DNA of 64,000 nt, from contig JANSYQ010000008.1 in assembly GCA_024742305.1 (NCBI GenBank), forward strand, positions 61,254 to 125,253, in the 5' to 3' direction. Below the pieces are notes generated by a model. It was not told where the DNA came from and made no database searches. It saw only the letters and a list, made by a program, of their open reading frames with translations. How positions within the stretch are numbered: the first letter of the stretch is position 1; the number at the start of each line of letters is the position of its first letter. The stretch comes from a bacterium. GTDB lineage: Bacteria; Bacteroidota; Bacteroidia; Flavobacteriales_D; Crocinitomicaceae. A program made the translations under genes and the position numbers. Shown here in pieces: positions 8,171 through 16,495 of the stretch.

Positions 8171-8941
8171 ATGAAAAGTATTCTTCTTATAATCACACTT
8201 CTTTTTGGAACGCAGCTTTATGCTCAGTTGCCTGACGGATCTACCGCACCTGATTTTACCCTAGACGATATCGTAGATAGTAACACCTATAATTTGTACA
8301 GTTATCTAGATCAAGGGAAGACGTGCTTCGTAGAAATATTCGCGGCGCATTGCCCGAGTTGTTGGGGTTACCATCAATCTGAAACCTTGAAGAATTTGTA
8401 CAACACCTACGGACCCAACGGTACCGATGAAGTAATGGTGTTTGCCCTTGAATACGATCAATACAATTTTTACGATGCATTTATTGGAATCGGTCCGGCT
8501 TGGGTAACCGCGGGAAATTGGTTGGACGGAACACCGTATCCCATCTTTCAAGTCGAGGGTGCTGACAGAACGGTATTTGATGATTACAACGTCACTTTCT
8601 ATCCGGTGGTGTACATGGTATGCCCCAACAAGGTGTTGAAGCGCGTCTCGACCTCTTTAAGTTACCAGCAATTGTACGATGGAATTGGCGAATGCGCGAC
8701 TTTGTCCAATGAGGAAGAAGTGCTAGAAGGGAAAGTGTACCTAGATCCAAACAATAACTTGGTCATTGAGAAGTATCAAGAAGTACATTCCATTGAAATT
8801 ACCAATATGCAAGGACAAATCGTTCAAACAATTTCGGAGATTAATGCTTCTACTACCGTGAATGAGCTTGAAACGGGCGTGTACTTGTTTCTGATTCATG
8901 CTGAGAATGGAGTATTGGTGGAGCGTTTTCAAGTGAATTGA
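8171..8941 (+). CDS. Thioredoxin-fold protein with T9SS sorting domain
   Basis: 256 residues from the ATG at 8171; a TTG three codons earlier is less likely. Signal peptide (GTQLYA-Q), then an AhpC/TlpA-like redoxin domain (about 25-165): APDFTLDDI, VEIFAAHCPSCWGYH with a CPSC active-site pair, and a cis-proline region in VTFYPVVYM. Residues about 175-256 form a type A T9SS C-terminal domain (EVHSIEITNMQGQIVQ, LETGVYLFLIHAENG). The protein should therefore be secreted through the type IX system and anchored or released at the cell surface. A surface thiol-disulfide role is inferred; the reaction is unknown. Confidence 0.85.
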   Translation: MKSILLIITLLFGTQLYAQLPDGSTAPDFTLDDIVDSNTYNLYSYLDQGKTCFVEIFAAHCPSCWGYHQSETLKNLYNTYGPNGTDEVMVFALEYDQYNFYDAFIGIGPAWVTAGNWLDGTPYPIFQVEGADRTVFDDYNVTFYPVVYMVCPNKVLKRVSTSLSYQQLYDGIGECATLSNEEEVLEGKVYLDPNNNLVIEKYQEVHSIEITNMQGQIVQTISEINASTTVNELETGVYLFLIHAENGVLVERFQVN

Positions 8942-8951
8942 TGGAGAGATT

Positions 8952-8989
8952 AAAGATGATGCTTCGACAAGCTCAGCAACCTCAAAAGA
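8952..8989 (+). repeat. 38-bp dispersed repeat, copy 1
   Basis: This 38-base block (core GCTTCGACAAGCTCAGCAAC) is identical to the reverse complement of 42618-42655. The flanks match only partly. Both copies lie in gene-free intergenic DNA next to other AATTCATAATT-type repeats. Confidence 0.8.
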
Positions 8990-9090
8990 TAAAAGACCGC
9001 TGCGCTCAAAGAATGAAGGACGCTAGATTCTGAGATCCTAGACACTAGACCGATTGTTTATGATTTGATTGGTGGAATGAAATACGCTCA

Positions 9091-9225
9091 TCGAGCGGAC
9101 TTGTGCTGAGCGAAGCCGATGAAGTCGAGATACGCATTATTCATTATTCCTAGTTCGGTATCTCGACAAGCTCGATAACCTCCATTCCGCAATTCATAAT
9201 TCAACATTCTTAATTCATAATTCCG
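9091..9225. repeat. Mosaic of dispersed intergenic repeats
   Basis: The 437-bp gap from 8942 to 9378 has no gene I can support. Besides the 38-bp repeat it contains a CGGACTTGTGCTGAGCGAAG block (9091-9135), a TCTCGACAAGCTCGATAACC block (9153-9183) and an AATTCATAATTCAACATTC block (9190-9225). Relatives occur at 2966, 11351, 42530 and 49390. It seems to be a place where repeat elements have accumulated. Confidence 0.5.
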
Positions 9226-9378
9226 AAGGGTTGAACCAAAATCAAACATTCCTGTACTGAACTGTAACCATGGACTTAAAAAGTAGGTATTCAACACCTT
9301 CGTTGATCCTTTCCGTTAACCAAAGCGTACTTTTTGAGTTATGTGGAATACAAAATCAATCACAAGAGACACAATTCT

Positions 9379-11340
9379 ATGAAAACCACTGCAAGCATCC
9401 GCCTCTCGCTACTTTTTACCGTTTCCATTTTGATATTTATTTCCTGCGACATTAGCCGTAATAAACAATGCAACGCGTATGGGACATCATCAAGTGGAGG
9501 ATCACAAGTTGCATACAAAAGCAATGGTATTCGAGGACATCAAATGGTCAGAAGTGGTGATTACAATTACGGTTTTAATACGGATGCCTACTACAGTAGT
9601 AAGGGTTTGAATGAACTATCACCAACGGACTCCATCCAAGGACTTGTTGTAAATTCTCAAGTTTTGCAGAAAGATGTCCCCGATGTAGCTTCCCAATATG
9701 AGCGCTATGCTTCATTTACTGAAAACGATTGGGTGAACAGCAGCGATGAAATCAAAAGTACTTTCAGTATAGATGTAGACAATGCGGCCTACACCAACTT
9801 CCGTCGTTTTGTGAATCAAGGGCAACTTCCACCCAAGGATGCTATTCGAATAGAAGAATGGTTGAACTTCTTCAATTATGAACTGGAAGCACCAAAGGAA
9901 ACAGATCCACATCCTTTGAAAATTGCCACGGAAATTCAACCATGCCCATGGAACGAATCAGACGATCTTTTAATGGTCAAGTTACAAGGGAAAAAGCCAA
10001 TCGAGGAGAATTTGCCTCCTTCCAACCTCGTCTTTTTAGTCGATGTGAGCGGCTCAATGAACAGTCCTAACAAACTGCCGTTGGCGCAATCCAGCATGAC
10101 CAAATTGGCGAACAAATTGCGTCCTGAAGATAGAATGAGTATCGTTACCTATGCAGGCGCATCGAACATTGTATTGGAACCGACTTCTGGCGCTGAGAAG
10201 AAGAAAATTATTGAGGCAGTGAATAGTTTAACTTCTGGCGGAGGGACTGCTGGGTCAAAAGGTTTAGAAACCGCCTACGAATTGGCCATGCAATACTTTG
10301 ATGAAGATGGTAATAACCGAATCATTGTGGCATCCGACGGCGATTGGAACATTGGTACTACGAGTACCCCAAACGTTAAAAAACTGATTGAGAAAAAACG
10401 AGAAACGGGCATTTTCCTGAGCGTACTTGGATTCGGAATGTACAATCTGAACGATGAGTTGATGGAGTCCATGGCGGATAACGGAAATGGCAATTACGCC
10501 TACATTGATTCTGAAAAAGAGGCCACGCGAATATTCGATACAGAGTTCTCTGGAAGCATGTATACCATTGCAAAAGATGTGAAGTTGCAACTGGAATTTG
10601 ACTCCGATGTAGTGGAAAAATACCGTTTGATTGGCTACGAAAATCGAGTGTTGGAGAACTGGCAATTTGATAATGATACCATCGATGCGGGAGATTTAGG
10701 AATGGGACAAAATGTTGTGGCGTTCTACCAAATATCGCGAAAGGCAGGAAAGAAGAATGCACCACTCGGTAAGGTTGATTTCCGATACAAACCATTGAAA
10801 AGTGACGTAAGTACCTTGCTCTCACATCCAATGCGATCTAGTTCAGAAGAGACCACCACCGATTTCAAATTTGCCTCATGTGTGGTTGAATTTGCCATGT
10901 GCTTGCGCGAAAGTGAATACCGTGGAGACGCAAATATGGCACGTGCAATTTTGCGAGGAAAACAAAATCTTGGCGATCCAAATGCTAAGTTGAGTTACGA
11001 AAAGCGCGTCGAATTCGTTGGACTTATGGAGGAAGTAAACGAAATGTGGGGCGGATATGTATTTGAAGAAGCGCCGAAAATTACCGAAGATAAAGCACCT
11101 AGTTTAAAGTTGTACCCAAATCCAACGAGTGAACAAACTACCGTTGAGGTTCCTGAAGAATTGAGTCATGAGTGGAGCGTTCAAGTCTTCTCGATGTCGG
11201 GTGCCTTGAAGAAAGTACAGCACTTTTCTAGAACAACTACAGGAGTTATCAACGTTCAGGACCTCGCACCCGAAGTGTACATGGTGAAAGTGTACGGCGG
11301 CGGATACAACTATGGGTATTTGCGTTTGGTGGTCAAATAG
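9379..11340 (+). CDS. von Willebrand factor A (YfbK-type) lipoprotein with T9SS tail
   Basis: 653 residues from the ATG at 9379; in-frame codons upstream add a charged stretch that does not fit a signal peptide. Lipobox ILIFISC (Cys23). A YfbK-type N-terminal region (about 110-210, SFSIDVDNAAYTNFRRF) is followed by a VWA domain with a complete MIDAS start D222-VSGS and GGGTAGSKGL, and by the DUF3520-like region. The last 75 residues look like a T9SS sorting domain (KLYPNPTSEQTTVEV, LAPEVYMVKVYGG). The combination of lipobox and T9SS tail is unusual. Metal-dependent protein binding at the cell surface is the likely role. No operon partner is evident. Confidence 0.87.
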   Translation: MKTTASIRLSLLFTVSILIFISCDISRNKQCNAYGTSSSGGSQVAYKSNGIRGHQMVRSGDYNYGFNTDAYYSSKGLNELSPTDSIQGLVVNSQVLQKDVPDVASQYERYASFTENDWVNSSDEIKSTFSIDVDNAAYTNFRRFVNQGQLPPKDAIRIEEWLNFFNYELEAPKETDPHPLKIATEIQPCPWNESDDLLMVKLQGKKPIEENLPPSNLVFLVDVSGSMNSPNKLPLAQSSMTKLANKLRPEDRMSIVTYAGASNIVLEPTSGAEKKKIIEAVNSLTSGGGTAGSKGLETAYELAMQYFDEDGNNRIIVASDGDWNIGTTSTPNVKKLIEKKRETGIFLSVLGFGMYNLNDELMESMADNGNGNYAYIDSEKEATRIFDTEFSGSMYTIAKDVKLQLEFDSDVVEKYRLIGYENRVLENWQFDNDTIDAGDLGMGQNVVAFYQISRKAGKKNAPLGKVDFRYKPLKSDVSTLLSHPMRSSSEETTTDFKFASCVVEFAMCLRESEYRGDANMARAILRGKQNLGDPNAKLSYEKRVEFVGLMEEVNEMWGGYVFEEAPKITEDKAPSLKLYPNPTSEQTTVEVPEELSHEWSVQVFSMSGALKKVQHFSRTTTGVINVQDLAPEVYMVKVYGGGYNYGYLRLVVK

Positions 11341-11350
11341 AGGTGAAAGG

Positions 11351-11398
11351 TGCTTCGACCACTTCGATAAGCTCAATAAGGCGCTTGCTCGATGACCG
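11351..11398. repeat. Dispersed repeat block between convergent genes
   Basis: A short TGCTTCGACCACTTCGATAA-type sequence lies between the stop of the VWA gene and the stop of the sortilin-like gene. It is a degenerate relative of the TTCGACAAGCTCA elements at 8952 and 42618. No U-tract terminator is obvious here. Confidence 0.35.
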
Positions 11399-14300
11399 TT
11401 ATTCTGTCTTCACCCCAATCACATCCACTTTCTCTGTTCGGATAAGTTCGTTGTACTTTGGAATATCGTTTTGCTGAATGGCGTACCATTTTTCCAATTC
11501 AACATCAATTTTCTTTGTGATGTCCTTTGCAACCTCAATCATTTGTTCTGTTGGACGGTAAATTCCCATACTCGCCAAAGATGCTACGTGGGCTAGTTTG
11601 TTGTTGAGCATTATCGGGTAATTCAACATGTCTTGATTGCTCTTCAACTTGGTCTGATACAGCACTTTTTCAATGTCGGTCATCAGTGAATCCAAACGTT
11701 CACCTTCTTCAATCACTGCGCTGAATTTTTCGTTATTGATGCGTGATTTCAAACTGGAAATCTGTCCCTTCAATTCACGCATCGCACGAATGGCGTCATG
11801 GGTTTCGTCCAATTTGTTTCGGATTTCCAACAAGAAAGCAAATTGCGCCTGTCGATCCTCTGCAGTACCCTCAGTTCTTGGGTCCAGCAAAATTTCAAAA
11901 GATGTTTCTACACTATCACTCTCACTACTCAACCTCACAATGTACTTCCCCGGAGGCGCTTTCGGACCTTGCAAGGTTCCCCACCATAACAACAATCCAT
12001 CAAACTCATCCGCTTTTTCGTAGCGTGTGTTCCAAACAAAACTATTCATGCCCGGTTCGACTTCCATTTTATCGTCTTTGTCGGAGGCTGTGGTACTGAA
12101 TTTACGAATCAGCTTTCCATCAGCATCCATAAACTTTAGCGTCAATTTTTCATCACCTTCGGGTACATTGAAATAAAACTTAACTCCCGCCGGGTGGTTG
12201 GTTCCGGCTAACAACGACGTTCGATCAGATCCACCGTAGCCGACCGTTGGATAAGAAGAAAACAAGCGCAATTCCTCTTTTTTGGTTGGCTCTTTTATTT
12301 CATCGCGAATGATGTTTAAGTCATCGAAAATCCAAAAGCTACGTCCCTGCGTGGCAACGATCAAATCATTGTCTTTAAGTGCCAAATCAGTAATAGGAAC
12401 CGGAGGTAAATTTAGTTGGAACGGTTGCCAACTGGCCCCATTATCAGTGCTAGTGTACATGCCAAACTCAGTTCCACAGTATAGCAATCCTTTCGTTTCT
12501 CTATCGGCGCGAATTACCCGAGTAAAGTGTTCCTTCGGAATTCCGTTGGTGATCAACTTCCATGTTTTACCGTAGTCGGTCGTGTGATACAAATACGGCG
12601 TATAATCTCCCATTCGATACTTCGTAGCAGCAACGAAAAGTCCTCCTTTATTGAACGGATCGGCTTCCATACTGTTGATTTGCGCCCATTCAGGAAGTTT
12701 CTTCGGTGTTACGTTGGACCAGTTTTTCCCGCCGTCCTTTGAAACGTGAATTAACCCATCGTCCGATCCACACCATAGCAGATCTTTCTCATACGGCGAT
12801 TCCAAAGCGGCAAAGATGGTGGCGTAATATTCAACTCCTGTATTGTCTTTGGTAATTGGACCTCCGGACGCGACTAATTTCGTGCTATCATTTCGACTTA
12901 AATCAGGGGAGATGATTTCCCAGTTTTGTCCACCGTTGTACGATACATGAAGAAATTGCGAGCAGGTGTAGAGTTTGTTATCATCGTGCGGAGAAAAGAA
13001 TAACGGGAAATTCCATTGAAAGCGGTACTTCATTCCTTCGGCGCCGTATCCAATAGGGTTGTCGGGCCAAACGTTAATCGCACGATTCATATCGGTGTGA
13101 TGATTGTAGCGCGTGAGATACCCACCATAACTGCCTCCGTAAACGATATCGTTGTCCTTTGGATCGGGAGCAATGTGAGCACTTTCACCACCAGCGGTAG
13201 ATTCCCAATTTTCGTCGCCAATCATTCCCCACTGAGCGCGAGAATCAATCCGAATCGTGGAATTGTCTTGCTGTGCACCGTAGATTCGGTAAGGGAAGTG
13301 ATCGTCTGTAGTTACTCGATAAAATTGCGCAGTTGGTTGATTCATGTACGTCGTCCAACTTTTTCCACCGTCGTAAGAGACTTGTGCTCCGCCGTCATCT
13401 GCAATGATCATTCGATTGGGATCTTCCGGGGCTATCCATAAATCATGGTGATCGCCATGCGGTGCGTAGTGTGATGAAAAGGTTTTTCCTCCATCTGTAG
13501 ATTTGTGGTATGATACGTTCATCACATAAATCTTATCGGGATCTTGTGAATCGGCATAGATACGCGAATAGTACCACGCACGTTGACGCAGGCTTCTATC
13601 GGAATTGGTCTTTTCCCAGGTTTCACCACCGTCATCGGACCGGAAAACGCCGCCATTTTCATTTTCAATAATTGCCCAAACGCGGTCGGGATCGGCTGGA
13701 GATACAGTCACCCCAATGATACCCAAAGTTCCTTCGGGCATTCCTTTTTTATCAGAAAGCGATTCCCATGTTTGTCCGCCATCGTTAGATTTCCACAATT
13801 GAGAACCATCACCACCGGATGAGAAATCGTAAGGTGTTCTGCGTACATTCCAAGTACTGGCGTATATAACCTCGGGGTTCACGGGGTCCAATATTAAATC
13901 GACAGCACCTGAACGATTGTTAGCAAAGAGAACTCGACTCCATGTTTTACCGCCATCTGTTGTTTTGTAAACGCCGCGTTCCTCGGTATCCTTGAACAAA
14001 TCGCCCAAAACCGCCGCGTAAGCAATATCAGGATTGGTTGGATGCACGCGAACACGAGGTATGTGACGTGAGTTTTTTAGTCCAATTTGCGTCCAACTTC
14101 TACCACCATCAATGGATTTATACATTCCCGTTCCCGGGGAAACGTTTCCACGAACGGTTACTTCTCCGCCTCCGACGTAAATAATGTTGTTATGCGATTT
14201 CGACACTTCCACCGCGCCGATAGATCCTCCAAAGTAACCATCGGAGATATTCTCCCAAGTGGTGCCACCGTTTTCAGTGCGCCAAACACCTCCTCCGGTA

Positions 14301-14500
14301 GCCCCCATGTAAAATAACATCGGCTTTCCCTCCACCCCGGTTACTGCCGCAGATCGACCACCTCTGAATGGGCCAATGCAACGATATTCTAGTCCATCGT
14401 TAATGGTTGGGAAGGCATCCTGAATATCTAGTTTTTGGGCGTTGCTTGAGAAGGTTGAACACAATACAAGTGCAAGAGCGCACGCTTTGATGGCTTTCAT
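11399..14500 (-). CDS. Large exported sortilin/BNR-like Asp-box repeat protein
   Basis: 1033 residues from the ATG at 14500; 48 extra in-frame codons upstream lack signal-peptide character, and the sequence from 14500 begins with a clear one (ALALVLCSTFSSNA-Q). Many Asp-box (BNR) repeats of the S-DGG-TW type run through residues 50-720: TENGGTTWENIS, SIDGGRSWTQIG, SNDGGQTWESLS, SYDGGKSWTTYM. They indicate a ten-bladed-type beta-propeller as in VPS10/sortilin-like proteins. The C-terminal 300 residues hold a beta-sandwich (FYFNVPEGDEKLTLKF) and a helical tail with LDETHDAIRAMRELKGQI. No T9SS tail is seen. Relatives in Bacteroidota are often misnamed glycosyl hydrolases; the function is unknown. 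Confidence 0.82.
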   Translation of the reverse strand: MKAIKACALALVLCSTFSSNAQKLDIQDAFPTINDGLEYRCIGPFRGGRSAAVTGVEGKPMLFYMGATGGGVWRTENGGTTWENISDGYFGGSIGAVEVSKSHNNIIYVGGGEVTVRGNVSPGTGMYKSIDGGRSWTQIGLKNSRHIPRVRVHPTNPDIAYAAVLGDLFKDTEERGVYKTTDGGKTWSRVLFANNRSGAVDLILDPVNPEVIYASTWNVRRTPYDFSSGGDGSQLWKSNDGGQTWESLSDKKGMPEGTLGIIGVTVSPADPDRVWAIIENENGGVFRSDDGGETWEKTNSDRSLRQRAWYYSRIYADSQDPDKIYVMNVSYHKSTDGGKTFSSHYAPHGDHHDLWIAPEDPNRMIIADDGGAQVSYDGGKSWTTYMNQPTAQFYRVTTDDHFPYRIYGAQQDNSTIRIDSRAQWGMIGDENWESTAGGESAHIAPDPKDNDIVYGGSYGGYLTRYNHHTDMNRAINVWPDNPIGYGAEGMKYRFQWNFPLFFSPHDDNKLYTCSQFLHVSYNGGQNWEIISPDLSRNDSTKLVASGGPITKDNTGVEYYATIFAALESPYEKDLLWCGSDDGLIHVSKDGGKNWSNVTPKKLPEWAQINSMEADPFNKGGLFVAATKYRMGDYTPYLYHTTDYGKTWKLITNGIPKEHFTRVIRADRETKGLLYCGTEFGMYTSTDNGASWQPFQLNLPPVPITDLALKDNDLIVATQGRSFWIFDDLNIIRDEIKEPTKKEELRLFSSYPTVGYGGSDRTSLLAGTNHPAGVKFYFNVPEGDEKLTLKFMDADGKLIRKFSTTASDKDDKMEVEPGMNSFVWNTRYEKADEFDGLLLWWGTLQGPKAPPGKYIVRLSSESDSVETSFEILLDPRTEGTAEDRQAQFAFLLEIRNKLDETHDAIRAMRELKGQISSLKSRINNEKFSAVIEEGERLDSLMTDIEKVLYQTKLKSNQDMLNYPIMLNNKLAHVASLASMGIYRPTEQMIEVAKDITKKIDVELEKWYAIQQNDIPKYNELIRTEKVDVIGVKTE

Positions 14501-14673
14501 AATTCGCAGTTTTAGACGGTTTAAATTAAGCATTCTATTACGACCTATTGTGGGGAAAGTATGAATGAGGTGATAAAGATGATGAGTGGATTTAAAAGTG
14601 TTCACCACAACAGCACAAAGAAAGATTGGATGACATGAACGCAAAAGAGCACAAGATCGCCAATGTATGGCGT

Positions 14674-15054
14674 TCAGAGTTGTCCATTGATGATTCGTCT
14701 TACCCCTGACTTGAAAAGTTTTTCGTTGAAGTTTATAAGCAGACCAAGTTTAATATTTGTCATTTTGAGGTAAGTTAAGATCTGTGCAGTATGGATGGGG
14801 TGAAATTGATCCACTGATTTGAGTTCCAGTAATAATTTGTCGTTAATAATAAGGTCAGCTCGAAGTTTTACATTTAATTCAATATCATCATATTTTACGT
14901 TTATGGGAACCTGTCTCTTTACTTTCAGATTGTGTTTCGATAATTCATAAAACAAACATTCCTCGTAAACGCTTTCGAGGAGACCAGGACCAAGTGTTCG
15001 ATGAACTTTAAGACCGCAGTTAAAAACAACTGCTGCTAGTTGATTTTCTGTCAT
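14674..15054 (-). CDS. GxxExxY family protein
   Basis: 126 residues from the ATG at 15054 (MTENQLAAVVFNCGLKVHR); a longer frame starts at 15144 but its first 30 residues lack family character. The defining motif GPGLLESVYEECL (GxxExxY) is at about 21-33. A following ADLIINDKLLLELKSV block has the D...E-x-K spacing of PD-(D/E)xK nuclease-like folds. The C-terminus has the family's LLINFNEKLFKSGVRRI. Function is not established for this family, which is scattered through Bacteroidota genomes and often sits alone, as here. It lies between two unrelated genes and shows no operon link. Confidence 0.82.
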   Translation of the reverse strand: MTENQLAAVVFNCGLKVHRTLGPGLLESVYEECLFYELSKHNLKVKRQVPINVKYDDIELNVKLRADLIINDKLLLELKSVDQFHPIHTAQILTYLKMTNIKLGLLINFNEKLFKSGVRRIINGQL

Positions 15055-15158
15055 GATTAGGTTAGGTAGGTTTCTATTTAAGATACGAAAAATTATGGAT
15101 GATTGTTTTTTTGTCATCACAAAGTGACGACCTTGTGTAAACACCCGAAAGCAATTGT

Positions 15159-15189
15159 CCCGTGCCGTCTTCGTGCCTTTGTGGTGAAC
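15159..15189. repeat. Dispersed intergenic repeat (CTTCGTGCCTTTGTGGTGAA type)
   Basis: This block is closely related to 6214-6247. Part of the reverse complement (TTCACCAC...AGCACAAAG) appears near 14602. It lies in the 207-bp gap upstream of the sixth TonB-domain gene. Confidence 0.45.
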
Positions 15190-15261
15190 ATGTAAACACA
15201 GCTATTAAATGTTCATCATTCCGCTTTTTATTACGGAACAATATTTGTTGTCTTCATTTCC

Positions 15262-15711
15262 ATGAAACTACTTCTGATATTCGTTTTGACCGCTACCTTT
15301 TCCTTAGGGCAAGATACGGTGCAACCACTGCCCAAAATGGATCCGGTGCCACATTCAAACACTCGACTTGATTCAATTGCACGATTCAATCCGGTCGATT
15401 TTTATACACCTGAAGCCGAATATGATGGAGGAACGAAGGCATTGATTGCATTCATTCAGAAAAATATGAATTATCCGAAAGAGGCAATAGAACAGGAAAT
15501 TCAAGGAAAAGTGTATTTGGATTTTACCGTTCAAGAAGATGGTAGTATTGACAGTATTAAAGTAGCGCGTTCGGCTCACCCCTTGTTGGACGCTGAGGCA
15601 ATTCGATTAATATCCATAATGCCGAATTGGATTCCCGCCGAGTATAAAGGCGAAAAAGTGGCGGTGAGGTCACGTCTTCCGATTACGTTTGTTTTGAAAG
15701 ATGAAGAATAG
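15262..15711 (+). CDS. Small exported TonB C-terminal-like protein (isolated copy)
   Basis: 149 residues. Signal peptide (LTATFSLG-Q) and a short proline-containing stretch (QPLPKMDPVP), then VDFYTPEAEYDGGTKALIAF, IQKNMNYPKEAIEQ, KVYLDFTVQEDGS, LDAEAIRLISIMPNWIPAEYKGEKV and RLPITFVL. It is the copy most like the first one at 3211-3645, sharing NMNYP and the intact LD-EA-R-I segment, although it lies 7 kb from the cluster. A TauE/SafE exporter gene follows after 27 bp on the same strand. Confidence 0.78.
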   Translation: MKLLLIFVLTATFSLGQDTVQPLPKMDPVPHSNTRLDSIARFNPVDFYTPEAEYDGGTKALIAFIQKNMNYPKEAIEQEIQGKVYLDFTVQEDGSIDSIKVARSAHPLLDAEAIRLISIMPNWIPAEYKGEKVAVRSRLPITFVLKDEE

Positions 15712-15738
15712 GGAAACGTGATTTCTTAACTTCGTGTT

Positions 15739-16488
15739 GTGGAATCCAACTATCTTTTCCTAGCAATTCTTCCTTTCGTAGCATTTCTTTATGCTTCTGT
15801 TGGTCATGGTGGGGCAAGCGGATATCTCGCCCTAATGGCACTTTTTTCTTTCTCACCTGATGTGATGAAGCCAACGGCATTATTGCTGAATCTGTTTGTT
15901 GCTGGAATCTCTTTTGCTCAATTTGCCCGAGCAGGGTTTTTCAATAAATGGTTGTTTTTACTCTTCGCGGGACTATCTATACCGCTCTCATTTGTCGGTG
16001 GGTTGATTACAATAGATGCCGCTATCTACAAGTTAATTCTTGGAATTCTATTAATATTTGCGATAATGCGAATGATTAGTGTGAAAAAGGCAGATGCCCA
16101 ACAGACTTCATTCCTGCCATCGGGGCGTAATATTTTGCTCGGTTTGACCATTGGTGGAGCCATCGGATTTTTCTCAGGACTCATTGGAATTGGTGGAGGA
16201 ATTATCCTGAGTCCTGTCATTCTTTTGCTTCGATGGGGAACCGTAAAAGAGGCAGCCGCCGTATCAGCCCTGTTTATTTGGGTGAACTCTGCCGCAGGAT
16301 TAAGCGGTCAATACCTTTCGGGTGTCGTATTTCCTCAGGAAATTTGGTGGTACATTCCACTAGCCATCATTGGCGGACTTGCTGGTGGGTATTTTGGCAG
16401 CACGCGTTGGAACAACAAAGCATTGCGTTATGTTCTGGCCGGGGTACTCGTATTGGCAAGTGTCAAACTGATTGTCACTGGAAGTTGA
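15739..16488 (+). CDS. Sulfite exporter TauE/SafE family membrane protein
   Basis: 249 residues with about eight predicted membrane segments. The two TauE/SafE signature halves are visible: GHGGASGYLALMALF near residue 22 and LIGIGGGIILSPVILL near residue 152. The GTG at 15739 is chosen because no ATG lies close by and homologues start directly with a hydrophobic helix. The family moves organosulfonates, sulfite or other small anions across the inner membrane; the substrate here is unknown. It could be co-transcribed with the TonB-domain gene 27 bp upstream, and it converges with fhs, whose stop lies 8 bp away. Confidence 0.88.
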   Translation: MESNYLFLAILPFVAFLYASVGHGGASGYLALMALFSFSPDVMKPTALLLNLFVAGISFAQFARAGFFNKWLFLLFAGLSIPLSFVGGLITIDAAIYKLILGILLIFAIMRMISVKKADAQQTSFLPSGRNILLGLTIGGAIGFFSGLIGIGGGIILSPVILLLRWGTVKEAAAVSALFIWVNSAAGLSGQYLSGVVFPQEIWWYIPLAIIGGLAGGYFGSTRWNNKALRYVLAGVLVLASVKLIVTGS

Positions 16489-16495
16489 TGAGGTT

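Noticed and set aside
14501..14644. N-terminal extension of the sortilin-like protein
   Set aside because: The extra 48 residues come before a perfect signal peptide at 14500 and have no family-like character.
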